From Rhizophagus irregularis (Eukaryota; Glomeromycota; Glomeromycetes; Glomerales; Glomeraceae), in the NCBI RefSeq assembly GCF_026210795.1, contig NC_089459.1:682001-746000 (forward strand): DNA of 64,000 nucleotides, read 5' to 3'. The notes beneath the pieces are model-generated. The model searched no databases, had not been told where the DNA came from, and was given only the letters and a program-made list of their open reading frames with translations. Made by a program: the position numbers and the translations under genes. Shown here one piece after another: positions 1 through 11,407 of the stretch (the stretch's first letter is position 1; every line of letters begins with the position of its first letter).

Positions 1-1743
1 TGAATTTATTATTTTATATTTATTATTTTGTATTTTGTATTTATTATTTTGAATTTATTATTTTATATTTATTATTTTGTATTTATTATTATATTTTGTA
101 TTTACATATAATTAATTAGCATATTCAGTATATATTTAGATATATTTTATCATTATTAGCATACTCTTTATTATTACCGTAAAAGTTTGTTCTGTATAGT
201 AAGTACTTATACCAAGATACAGTACGCAAAATTTCAGGGGTACTTCTATATGAGCTATACTACCCAATACAAGGGGCAATTATATTCTAGGGGGTGGGTT
301 ATCATGGTTATCATGCAGGGGAGGGTTATCCGTTATCATGTACTTTTATACAGAACGATTTATCGGTATACTTACATCTTATTATAAATCAATTAATTTA
401 ATAAATCTCTTTATACTTCTGAGAACCTTTAATTAAGTAATAGTAGTATAACAAAATTTTTAGTTAAAATTTACTAATTGATCTTGAACGTTTTACAAAC
501 CATTCAAGCAGGTTCAATATTGTTTAATAATTTTTTTAAACAATATTTGATATAATTTATATCTGATATAATTTTTATAATCTTATAATATTTATAATTT
601 TTAATCTTTATAATCTTTATAATTTTTATAATTTTTCCAACTTTATAATCTTTCTAATTTTTCCAATTTTTCCAATTTTTCCAATTTTTACCAATTTTTC
701 TAATTTCTCTAATCTTTAACGAGAAAATCATTTAATCTATTATAAGGATACAATATTTAAGATTCCCTTCTAAATCTTGCGTTAAAATTTGGCGGAATTT
801 TTAATATGATTTTTTTAATATTAGTTTTTGGCAATACTACTTTAGTAATTTTGCGGCATTCGAATTTTCGGCGTTTCAAACTATATTTTTTGGGGGGTAA
901 AATTTTTTGATTTTTGGCGTTTTCGGCAAAACCTTGGTAATCTTTACCATTCAAAGATTTTCGGCCTTTCGGCAAAAATTTCGCCAAAAAAATTTCTTTT
1001 TTATTCATTCCTATCATCCTTAAACGGTAAATCATGAATTGTGGGCAAATTTGTCCATCAAATGAGTTAAATGAGTTTTACTAAGGAAGTTTTTGAACTT
1101 TAAATTACTTTAATTACATTTATCATTTTTTATTCGTTATTTAATGGTTAAAAATTCTTTTATTTAATGGGGTATCGGAATGATATCCCAAATAAGTTAT
1201 TGTAGGAAATATTGTGGTAACCAATAAAAGTTAATGCTACCAATACTGATTTTTTTTTCCATATTAGATGACATTGGGATGTCTCGGAGTAGTAAGTACC
1301 ACTTATCTGAACAATTATCATTTAGAGTTCCCACAATTATATTATAAAGTTCCCTGGAATAAAGAACTCGCTCAGAAACCGGTGAAATTTTTTTTTCTAA
1401 TATCGAAAAAATTTTATTTTATTTTTCTTTTTTTTTCTTTTTTTTTTAATTTGAAAAAATTAACTGTTAAATAATGTAAAAAATAAAATCTAAACTAAAA
1501 ATAAAATAAAAAAATAAAATAAAATAAATTATATTGTTTTGAAAATATTACAAAGCGAGATAGTGAGATAATAATTGTCTATAATGTCACTATTTCATTA
1601 TAAAATATTAATAATTTACATATATAAATAATTTTTAAATGATCCTTTGAAAAAAAAAAATATATATATATACATGCATACACATATATATATATTTTTT
1701 TAGAAAGAAAGGAACATTCTTTTTTTCTAAAAAAAAATCTTAA
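1..1743. other. AT-rich intergenic sequence with simple repeats
   Basis: No gene is seen. Positions 1-110 are a degenerate tandem of TTTATTATTTTGTA-like units. Positions 590-715 are a run of TTTTTCCAATT-like units of about 11 bp. Around 760-1000 there are many short TTTCGGC/GCCGAAA stretches that could pair, but no clear element ends were found. The stretch from 1480 to 1740 is A/T-only low complexity and probably serves as 3' flank of the methyltransferase gene. Confidence 0.6.
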
Positions 1744-2840
1744 TTAAATATATCTATATGGTTCATATTTTTGTGCATAAATAACATGAAGATTACAATA
1801 AGTTTTTCCATTTTCAAATTCTTTTGCTGATTCATTTGTAAATTCTTCATATTGCCTTGCTCCAATACCCCATAATGGTGTAAGAACTGGACCCATTGCT
1901 TTTGTTATTAAAAGTAAATCTTCGGCCATAATTCTACCAGCTTTATCTCCCCATTTACCAACAGGTGCAATTCTAACTTGATGTTCAATGTTTGTTAAAG
2001 TTGTACATGTTGCAAACATTTCTTCCAGTCGGGGTGCTATAGTTATATCAATATTTTTTGTACGCATTATTTGAACATCTATTAAATTTTTTAAAAAATT
2101 TTATTAGGAATTTATAATTAAAACATATGTACTGTATAAAAAATTTTTTATAAAAAATACTTACATGCTTCTGTCACTCGTTTTGAGACTTTTCCGAGAT
2201 GAACTGCTGGAATTTGAAATTCTAAACATTCAACAAATCCTCCTGGTTTACAAACTCTTTCTAATTCTTTTAAAGAAAATACCCAATCATCAACACTCAA
2301 AGCATTCACCATATTTCTCATTACAACAAAATCAAAGGTATCATCAGCGAAAGGAAGTCCATCAGTTAAATCGGCTTCTTCAAAATTCACATTAGAAGGT
2401 TTAATTTCTTTAGGGTACATTGGAGATATATCAATACCAGTAAAATGAGCATCTGGATAATCAAATGCCATCTCTAATATCCAAGTTCCAGGACCACATC
2501 CAACATCCAAAACTCTAGCACCAGGTTTTGTCAAACTTCTATGTACAGGAGCGCAAAAATTTCCTTGCCAAACATATCTTTGTAAATAATGTTGTAATTG
2601 TAATCTATCAACTTCAGCATCATCATTTGGTAATGCATACTTTGCGTTTTCATTAAATCTTCTACCGTCAATATAACGATATGTTGATTCTGACGAACGT
2701 GTTGTCGTTGAAGTCATTGCTGTTGATATTGAAGAACGTCTTTGTATTCTTTTTATTCGTCTTTTATTGCCTAAATTTAATTTCGATTTCGGTGATTTTG
2801 ATAATGATTTTAGAGAATTTTCACTAATGATATTACCCAT
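1744..2840 (-). CDS. SAM-dependent methyltransferase (class I)
   Basis: Two exons on the minus strand (2840-2165 and 2078-1744) joined across an 86-nt GTAAGT...TAATAG intron give 336 residues. The Rossmann methyltransferase signature is clear: motif I VLDVGCGPG at about residues 110-118, an acidic motif II (FTGIDIS, 133-139), and motif III/post-I around LPFADDTFDFVV (about 163-174), followed by KPGG. This binds S-adenosylmethionine; the methyl acceptor cannot be told. The family resembles the fungal UMTA/LaeA-like methyltransferases that are numerous in Rhizophagus. An upstream TTG would add five residues, but the ATG at 2840 is chosen because it is the first ATG and gives MGNIIS, which fits an N-myristoylation motif (Gly2, Ser6); membrane attachment is therefore possible but unproven. 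The N-terminal 60 residues are basic and Ser-rich, probably disordered. The frame stays open across the splice. Confidence 0.88.
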
Positions 2841-5800
2841 TTTTTTTTTTTTCAAGAGTAATAATATGTGGTTATAAGCGTGTGTAACTTGAATGGGTTT
2901 CGTTTTTTTTTTTAAAAAAAGAAAAAATATATATAAGAAAAAAAGAATGCAAGGACTGTAAAGTTTTTTTTTTAAAAAAAAGCAGTTTGAAAAATTTGGT
3001 TTTTAAATTATTTTTTTGAAAAATAAGAATCTCTTTGTTTACCGAAAGATTTCTTGACGTGTTATATATATATAACAAAATCAACTAATCAACCCAAATT
3101 AGGCGCAATTTACAACGGCCGAAAGGTAATTTAAAGTTGATTGGTTGGGAGTTATTTTTTTTTTTTGTTATAACAAAATTGGTCTTACCGAAAAAATATG
3201 TAACTTGTATATATATATATATGTATAGAATATAGAATATTTGATATTACGTATTATACATATATTTTATATATATATATATAATTTTTCTTTTTCTTTA
3301 CAAAAAAATGAAAAAGTATTCAACATGTGAATGTTTAGTTATGTAAGGCGTTTTTTAGTTTGAAAAAAAAAAATTTAATAATAATATATAAATAAGTTTA
3401 AGTTAACTTTAAAATATAGTTAACAAGTGAAACAAGTGAAAATTAAGAAAAAAGGAGTGAAAAAAAAGAAAGTGAAAAAGAAAGGAAAGGGAAAGTTAAA
3501 AATATGGGAAGAAGAAGAAAAACTTCAACAATTTATTTAATTATTTGATTGAATAAAATGGATATAATCTACGAAAGAAAGATTTGATTGTTGTCTCATT
3601 GTTTTCTTATTATGTAAATATATATGAAATAAAACCTTTTTTCCCCATTGTTATTGATGATGATAAAAAAAAAAAACTTGTAAAAATTCCAGTTTTTACC
3701 AGTTTATTACTAATGATAATTCTTATAATTTGTTGAAAATTTTGTGAAATTTGTGAACCGATTAACCACATTTTCAAATCATTGAAATCATTTAAAAAAA
3801 TCACCGAAAGTATTGATTATTATTAATAGAATTGCTTGAAAAACCCCTAAAAATATAACAATGAAAAAATAATATTGACTGTATAAATTGTATAAATTAA
3901 GATAATGACTTTATTTTATGTATTATGATGACAAAAAATACTATAAATAAATTAAATAAATAAAAACGTGACTGTTGTGGCTGATTGTGGCTATTGTGGC
4001 AATACGCACTAATGGAGTTAATGGAGTTTAATGGAGTTAATGAAGATTCCAACTTTTCCGTATTACAGACTTACTAGTAAGTATTACACGGTATTATACG
4101 GTATTACGCGTATTACACGTGTTACATCACTCGTATCACACGAAAAATTAACCTAAACTATATTGATATAATGGGTTTTGACATTACCATATGGCACAAA
4201 AAATTTCCCTTTTTCGAATAATGAATAAAGTTAAAAAGATGGTCAATTGTTCCTTTTCTTTATTCTTTAAGTTCAAGTCCAAATAAAGGTAATTTCAATG
4301 AAACTCCCATTAAATACCATTGAAAATTCTATTAAATTTTACTAAAAAAATTTCATCTTTACTAATAAATCAATGAGGAATAATTAATTACTTTCTGATT
4401 TTCGTTCGGTAACATTTTCCGATTGATAATAGATAGAAATAATGCATATAAATATATTAAATTTATTTTAATATCATTGAAAGTATCACATAATTTCTTA
4501 AATGTTTATCTTTCTTACTTTATTTAAACATCTAGTAAACTTTTTTTTTTATTTCTTGATTAGGTAACATAAAGTTTTATTTATTTATTGTTTTATAATC
4601 AAAATCGATTCGATATATGAAATAGGGTGTGGGGCTTTTTTTCATGTAATGTTTTTAATATGCAAGATGTTATTTTTTTAAAATGAACAAAATTTGCCAA
4701 GATTCCTCTTGTTTACTTAAAATATGATATCGTATGATGATAGTAATTTTTTATGGAAATATTGAACATATCACGTGATCGGAGAGTAATCGGAGTATGC
4801 CGTTTGTTTAATTACTTTAGTTAGTACTTGATAAGATTTATACTAGTAATAAGATTCTAATTTCTTTTTATTACATTAAAATTTCTTTTAATTAATCTTT
4901 TACTGATGAATTACGTAATTTCTTAATAATAATGGTAAAAAAAAAATCAATTTTGCGACAAGTTTATGATTCATTTAAAAATTGATTTTTCGCCTAATTT
5001 ATACAATAAGTAATAATTGTTACGCATTAGCCTTAACCTTATTGATTTTAAACTTGGACCTGTAAAATTTCGGTTCTTTCCATCACGACGTTTAAGTACA
5101 CTAATATATTTTGAAAATCTATCAGTCACGTGATATTCAACCAATCAAATATGTTATTTATCTCGTTACCGCGGTGGCGCGGTCAACTTGCAAAATATAA
5201 AAAAATCAAATAAATTAATATTTGTCAACTTCGCCAATTCCACTTTGATATATAATTCTTTTTTATTATAAAAATAATAAAAATAGTAGTTATAAATTAC
5301 AAAATTTTTAATATGCAATTGGTCCTTGTTTGTAATTGTCGTACTTAGATTATCGTGATTAAGTTGTATTGATGCTATTGAATATTGGATATTTAGTCTA
5401 ACCAATAATTCAAAGTTCCCTTTTTTAAATAGTATTATTGTATTTAAATTTTATATGTAAATCTTATGTAATTTAACAAAAACAGGCTACACAATAGGCT
5501 GCGGTCTGAATTTAATTTGATTTCATGTATAGTCAATTAGTATGATTCGTATTTTTTGTTTCACATATCACCATTTCCTCCAGAACACTGGAATATTCGT
5601 GAACATCATAGGAAAAGAATGAAATATTCCTTCTTAATGGAGGTGGATTGGCAAAAGGACGGGGAGGTCTATAACTTATTATTGGTCCACTTCTTGACAT
5701 TTTTAAATGTAAAAAATTAATCTTGTAAAAATACATCATTAAATCGCAAAAAATGTAAAAAATGTAAAAAATGTAGTAAATATTTCTTTAATATGATCAC

Positions 5801-6225
5801 ATGCAAATAGTCTATATCTCATTTGAATTTGATTGGCTAAAATTGTTCAAGAATTGATCACGGGAGTCCTATCAACGGTACTAATACAAATTATACAATA
5901 TAACCGATTTTTAAATATAAAAACCGAATTTTTCTTATTTATTATTATTTAAGTAAAATAATCATTTAAAAGAAAATCTCGTATTACAAATGTATTTTTC
6001 TTTTTTCTGTACAACATATTTTGTATAGCTGTATATGATGATTGTATGATAACTATGTTAATCATGGGTGTTATTCTAGTGGATTTAATAGCATAGTCAA
6101 CTTTACCTTGTTTGAGATATAACTCAGGGGAGTAGCCATAATTATTTATATAGAGAGAGCAGGATTAAATAATCTAGCTTTTTCTTTATTTGTAATTTTT
6201 GGAAGATTATTTGTTCTTGTATTAG
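2841..6225. other. Intergenic, no gene recognised
   Basis: The first 600 bp form the 5' flank of the methyltransferase gene, with A/T homopolymer runs and AT microsatellites near 3060, 3210 and 3270. At 4070-4140 there is a short tandem of TATTACACGG-like units. The remaining open frames are short, AT-driven and have no family features, so they are not called. Confidence 0.55.
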
Positions 6226-7290
6226 TTAGTTCTGCACTTTGTTGTGGTTCTTTCTTGAATACCTGGTATTCTTTAAAGTAACTTTATGGCAAAAATTAAT
6301 AAAATTCAAGGGCATGCCTTTTACGAACGAACTAAAAGTGTAACTTATGACCTGTTTTAGATAATATGTCTGGGGTCCTGAGTTACCCTTCTTCTTCGGT
6401 AGTTGATCACTAGCTTTTTTTAATGTGTCCCTAACTACATTCCAAACTCTTTTGACCAAGATGTCTACATTATCCATTATATCCTTTTCTTTTTTAAGCA
6501 GCTTTGTTATATTATCCATGAATTTTTTCTATACTTGATTATCTACTTTTTATAATCAACTTGCATATTATTTTTGTTATGTCTTTTTTTTTAACGAAAT
6601 TTGTTTTGCATGAAATAAATCATTAATATGAAAATACACTGTTACTGTTAAATGATCTGTCTCGAATATGTGTACTTAATTTATTTGTTGATGTGTATAT
6701 AGTGTCTGGTACTAAATCTTCTGTTATCCATATATAATCAATACGTGATTTTTTATCTGATCTATTCCATGTGTTTAACAGTTTGTCATGATAAATTAAA
6801 CTAATATCTAACATAATATTCTTTTTTAAAGCTTGAAAGATACAATCTTTCCAAGAAATTTTTTGTTCACTCATTCATATAACTTCATAGTGTTGTAGCT
6901 TGCATTAAATCTCCTATACATACTAATTTAGCTTATAACTTTTTCTCATATAAAATAATTTCATCTAATTTTTTATAAAACTCTAATATTTCATCTTTAT
7001 AAATATTATTCGCAAAATTATAAATGACGACAATTGTGAAATGAATTTTTCCTTTTTAAAGTAACATGAGTTTTAATGCACGTCCATCTATTATATTTTT
7101 TTTAATAATGTATTTTGTGTATTCATTATCCATAATGATTCCCACTCCAGTTGCAAAATGATGATCATCATTACATGACCACCACCATGTTGTTAAATTC
7201 TTATTATTTTTATAAATCATTTTCACACTAGCAGTTTGAAGTTTTGTTTTTGTAATTATTAAACAATTAATCTTATTAATTTTCATAAAA
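6226..7290 (-). pseudogene. Decayed non-LTR retrotransposon endonuclease (EEP domain)
   Basis: On the minus strand three broken frames read consecutively as an endonuclease/exonuclease/phosphatase domain of the LINE type. 7286-7056 has ITKTKL followed by the GVGIIMDNEY segment. The stretch between holds VVIYNFANN and a degenerate LVCMGD-like motif. 6874-6623 ends with SRIDYIWI, the characteristic C-terminal strand of LINE endonucleases. A further frame at 6519-6226 looks like the linker before a reverse transcriptase, but no RT domain follows. Several stops and frameshifts separate the pieces, so the copy is dead and truncated. The alternative, a cellular EEP nuclease, is less likely given the decay and the family context. 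Confidence 0.7.
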
Positions 7291-7749
7291 TTTAAAACTT
7301 GTTTTTGCTTAAGTATTATGTTTAATCCTGATATGTTAATTGTTATTATGATGCCAGAAGTCTATAATAGACAATAAAATTGTAGTACTTCAAAAGTTTT
7401 TAAAGTTTTATAAAAATATGATTTTAGAAAAAATAAACTGATAACTTTATTCTTTATAATGAATACTATTAAATTACTGGTCAAATTTTCAAAAAAATGT
7501 CTATATAAAAAGTTATAAGCATTTAAAGTCAGACAATTTTCATATTATCGGCCTAAAATTGAAACAATCACATCACATGAATACAATTTTATTGGCTAAA
7601 ATTTTTCATAATTTAAGCTGAAATTATGATAATTTAGTGCCAGCCTGAACTATCATCACAAGAAAAAGAAATAATCATAAGAAAATCTTTAAATTTTTAC
7701 ATGTAAATGAGAAATTTTTATTTAAACAGCCACTGATTGTTTATTAAAA

Positions 7750-8241
7750 ATGTCACGTAAAATAAAAAGGCAATTACAGATTAGCAAGTTACCTAGGAAA
7801 AAAGGATGTTACATATCAAAAGATCAAGCAGAAACTGAGTTAAAGGCTGTTGAAAAAAGGACAGAAAGTAAAATTAACAGAAATTAGATAGAAGTTATAA
7901 AAGATGAGATTATTAATGATTGGGCAGAAGAAAATTTGAAAGAGTTTCAAAAAGTAGAAAAGAAGCTTATTACTGAAATTCTTTGTTGGCATGAAAATGC
8001 TATGAGTATTAGAATAGCTTATAATGGAACTTCAAAAACTACAACTTGGAAAAATAAAAAAAAAGAAGAATTAACACATAATGCAAAGGAAATGAGGATG
8101 CTTGATACATTATTTAGAAATACAAAATTACAATCCTTGCAACCGCAATTTTCATTTCCATTCCCACCTTTATTTTTTGAAACACAAAATCCTTCTTTAA
8201 TTACTAAAGAGGCCACAAGTAAAGATGGTCATCGGTCCTAA
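7750..8241 (+). pseudogene. Broken ORF of unknown function, probably repeat-derived
   Basis: An ATG at 7750 opens a lysine-rich frame that meets a TAG at 7887 and then continues in the same frame through 8241 (motifs WAEENLKEF, ITEILCWHE, TSKTTTWKNKK). The composition is protein-like, with charged helices, so it looks like one interrupted gene of roughly 160 codons. I do not recognise a domain. It runs directly into the palindromic repeats at 8225, which may have cut off its 3' end. Confidence 0.4.
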
Positions 8242-8338
8242 AAGACTGTGATTCTATGGTCCTACACTATAAAAAAATGGACTGGTCTGTCTTAGTGTAG
8301 GACTGCGGTCTTTCAGTCCTATATCACATATTAGATGT
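8225..8338. repeat. GGTCCTA/TAGGACT interspersed repeat, copy 1
   Basis: This stretch is dense in self-complementary GGTCCTA/TAGGAC and AAGACC/GGTCTT words. It shares GTCCTAC, then an A-run with ATG and GACYGGTCTG, with the copy at 9967-10120, and AAGACCG-type words with 18300-18412. It behaves as a dispersed palindromic repeat; no clear terminal inverted repeats or target duplication were resolved. Confidence 0.5.
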
Positions 8339-8340
8339 GT

Positions 8341-9330
8341 GCTCTGGATAAGAATGGCAACGGTCGATCATGGTCAGTTATCGGTTGGTCATAACCGGTT
8401 AAGGGCCTTTGACTGACTGACCGTTTTGGCTGACCATTTTTCTGACCGTTTAACCGACCATTTAACCGACTATTTAACTGACCGTTTAACCGATCACTGT
8501 TTTCTTTTTAACGAATTTTAATCAAGAAAAAAATGTTAAAAAGTGTAATTTAATCAAAAAAATGTTATTTAACTTTTTTTATTGATTAAGTTCGTAAAAA
8601 AGGTGTTATTTGGCTAAATAATCGGTTAAACGGTCAGTTAAATGGTCAGTCAAACTGGTCGGTTAAATGGTCGGTCGGAGCCTGACTTGACGATATCGGT
8701 CACGATCATAACCGGTCGCTGACCGGTTAATAACCATGACCGTTGCCATCCCTAGCTCCGAATGAATCTGGTCAATCCATCATCCGGATGATCATGTGAC
8801 AGATCAATCCGGATTAAAAAAATCAGATCATCAGATTATCCGCAGATTGATCGGATTGATTATAATTCCAGCCGAAATTAAGTAATCGGCATGGAATTAT
8901 CCTTTTTAGGGCATGAGTAACGTTACACAAATCCAAAAAAGGCAATTTTGTTTCTCGGCAAAAAATGAAATTTTGGGTTTCACAAGAATCCTAAAAAGGA
9001 AATTTTCACCAATCATTTAATTTCAGCCGGAATTTATGATTAGGTATTTAATTGATATCATGTGACGCATAGGTATATCGATCATTTCCATTTTTGTGAT
9101 ACCCGTTCCACAAAAAACCAGTTTTTCTAAATTTAATTTCTGGTCGTGTAATATAAAATTTCCTAAAAAGAATTTTTTTTGTCGATCCCTTATAGGACTG
9201 ATCAGATATCCGGTCATCTATCCGGTCTAGTATTTAACAGATTCATCTAATCAATATTCATCTGATCAATCCGAATCTGTCTATTTGACAGATTGATCCT
9301 AGAATAACTGGATTGACCAGATCCAGAGCC
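8341..9330. mobile_element. Foldback element with GCTCTGGAT ends
   Basis: The left end GCTCTGGAT (8341) and, after the nested insertion, CTGGTCAATCCA (8768) match the reverse complement of the right end near 9309-9330. The arms carry further inverted GATC/CCGGAT-rich stretches around a centre near 9000. The element has no coding capacity. The sequence TATCACATAT lies just outside both ends and might be the target duplication, but spacing is imperfect. Its left end is interrupted by the element at 8349-8754. Confidence 0.55.
8349..8754. mobile_element. Non-autonomous foldback element, hAT-like, nested
   Basis: This is a 406-bp near-palindrome. The left end TAAGAATGGCAACGG and the right end (reverse complement TAGGGATGGCAACGG) form terminal repeats, and the arms are built of alternating GACCGTTTAACC/GGTTAAACGGTC words. 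It is flanked by GCTCTGGA (8341-8348) and GCTCCGAA (8755-8762), an 8-bp duplication with two mismatches. TIR shape and duplication length fit the hAT superfamily. It sits inside the first bases of the larger foldback at 8341-9330, so it is the younger insertion. Confidence 0.65.
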
Positions 9331-9966
9331 TACCTCTATCACATATAATAAGATCATCAGTTTTTTTAAGGACACAGCCTTTTTTAAGACCAATCAGTTT
9401 TTTTCTTTTTTTTTACAAATAAAAAAATTTTTTCTCTAAACTTTATTAGAAAATCATTTTCAGTTTAATTCTAGTTATATTTATGCAAAAATATTTTTTT
9501 TATAATCATGATATTGCATTTTAGTTTTTTTCCAAAGTCCTTCGAAACTATAATTTTGAAAATTTAAAGTTTTGAGACAAAAAACTTTAAAACACAATAT
9601 CTTGTCATCCAGTGATTATAAAAAGATGTAATTACTAACTACTACTATTTGAATCATTTCAATGAGATGCATTAAATGATATTAAAATCATAGTTTTAGA
9701 TTTAATAGAAAAAATATTACGTCAGCAAAACTATTTAATAATAAATTCAATAATTACTGGCTATCTATCAATTCTGAAATATAATTTAGCCACCATTTGA
9801 CGCGTCTCATTAAGATGATTTGAATGGTAGTGTATTGACAGACAACTCTACAAGTAGGAAGAAGTAATTGTCATTATTAATTAGTTTGGAATTGATCAGT
9901 CTTCATATTATTTTATAAAGACCTTAATCAGATTAATAGATTTATTTAATATAAAAATCATTTATT

Positions 9967-10120
9967 ATATGAAGACCAGTATGAGGACTGGTCGGTCCTC
10001 AGGACTAGTCCTACTGCACTACAAAAAAATGCAAGACCACGGTCTGTTCTTACAAATCCCAGGACTGATCAGTCTAGAACTGAGTAAAACCGGTAGGACT
10101 AATGTCCTTAGCCACAAAAG
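9967..10120. repeat. GGTCCTA/TAGGACT interspersed repeat, copy 2
   Basis: Same word family as 8225-8338: GAAGACCAGT, GGTCCTCAGGACTAGTCC, and CACTACAAAAAAATG followed by AAGACCACGGTCTG. It contains an ORF on the plus strand that I regard as a by-product of the repeat. The rest of 9331-10250 is AT-rich with no gene. Confidence 0.45.
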
Positions 10121-10277
10121 ATCTAGAAATACAATTAAAAGAAATAAATCAACAATGTTCAATAACAAAATTAGCAAAAACGAATAAAAATATTTTTACC
10201 TATAATTATTTATGCCATTTAAGTATACGTAAATATATACAATTGTTATTAGATGGTTGGATAAAAATAAAGTTCTG

Positions 10278-10880
10278 AATGGGTCAGGTCAGGTCAGGTT
10301 AATTGATAAACCTGACCTGAAGTTTTTTTTAGGTCAGGTCAGGTCAGGTTATATCAAATTATCTGTTTGATCTGATCTGAACTGAAACCTGAAAATTTTC
10401 AGGATTTTTATTAAAATATCAAAAAAAAAATGGTGCAAACCATTTTTTTAAAATATTGCGATTCAGTTTTTATATTAAAATCATATAAAAAGGTGAATCG
10501 CAATACTGCAACTAACTTTTTAAATATAAAATCAATATTAAAAAAGTGAATTCTGATACTGCAATTCACTTTTTATATATAAAATTGATATAAAAAAGTG
10601 AATTCTGATACTGCAATTCACTTTTTATATATAAAATCGATATAAAAAAGTGCATTCCAATATCGCAACTCACTTTTATTATATAAAATCAGTATAAAAT
10701 AGTGAATTCCAATATCACAACTCACTTTTATTATATAAAATCAATATAAAAAGTGAATTATAATACCATAACTCACTTATTATATAAAATCATAGTTTCA
10801 GGTCAACAGGTCATTCAGGTTTTATTGATGTTACAACTTGAACTGATGCTGAATTGCAATTGCTAAACCTGATCTGGCGA
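10278..10880. repeat. 52-bp hairpin tandem array flanked by GGTCA repeats
   Basis: At 10278-10345, GGTCA units (GGTCAGGTCAGGTCAGGTT) and their complements CCTGACCTGA form palindromic clusters. Then from about 10430 to 10790 a unit repeats 6-7 times with a 52-bp period (for example GTGAATTCTGATACTGC at 10546 and 10598). Each unit can fold, because GTGAATT pairs with AATTCAC 17 bp further on. Related CAGGT words resume at 10799-10880. The whole may be a foldback element with tandem arms; target duplications were not found. Confidence 0.6.
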
Positions 10881-11407
10881 CTTATATAAATTATAAGACA
10901 TTTAGTAAAAATCTAACAATAATTATACTATTGCTAACTCACCATAGTGCAATTCTTTTATAAAATGTGACTAAACTTTGTTTTAAGTGCAACTATTTAT
11001 AAAGATTTGTACAAGACTACTTTTTATAATATTTCTTGATTTTGTTAATTTCAAAATGAAACTGATCTAAAACTGATCTGAACTTGCGGTTATTAGATTT
11101 CTTTTTTTTCATGCGTTTTTGGTAGGAGTTTTTTTTATCACACATTTTTAGGTAATACACCAGTGGTACAACTCACGATCTTGGGTGGTACAACTCGTCA
11201 ACATCACATAAACTTATTTAGTGAGATGAGCATGATCAGCCCATATGATGAAGTATTGTAAGGCATGATTTTTGTGATCTTGTGTGACAGATATCTGTAT
11301 TTAGTCATTGAGTCAGATCAATCTGTGCAAATCAGTTCTAAAATTTCCTTTCTTTTTCTTTCGTACAAGTTGTGAAACCAATTATTGCACAAAAAATCAC
11401 AAATAGT
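10881..11407. other. 5' flank of the Crinkler-type gene
   Basis: AT-rich, no gene. It contains two direct copies of GTGGTACAACTC (around 11165 and 11187) and pyrimidine-rich tracts (TTTCCTTTCTTTTTCTTTC at 11346) just before the start codon. Transcription signals cannot be fixed from sequence alone. Confidence 0.4.

Noticed and set aside
757-1035. Minus-strand 92-codon open frame
   Set aside because: Built from repeated TTTCGGC/GCCGAAA words; no family features or splice context.
2165-2395. 76-codon plus-strand open frame
   Set aside because: Antisense to the methyltransferase coding exon.
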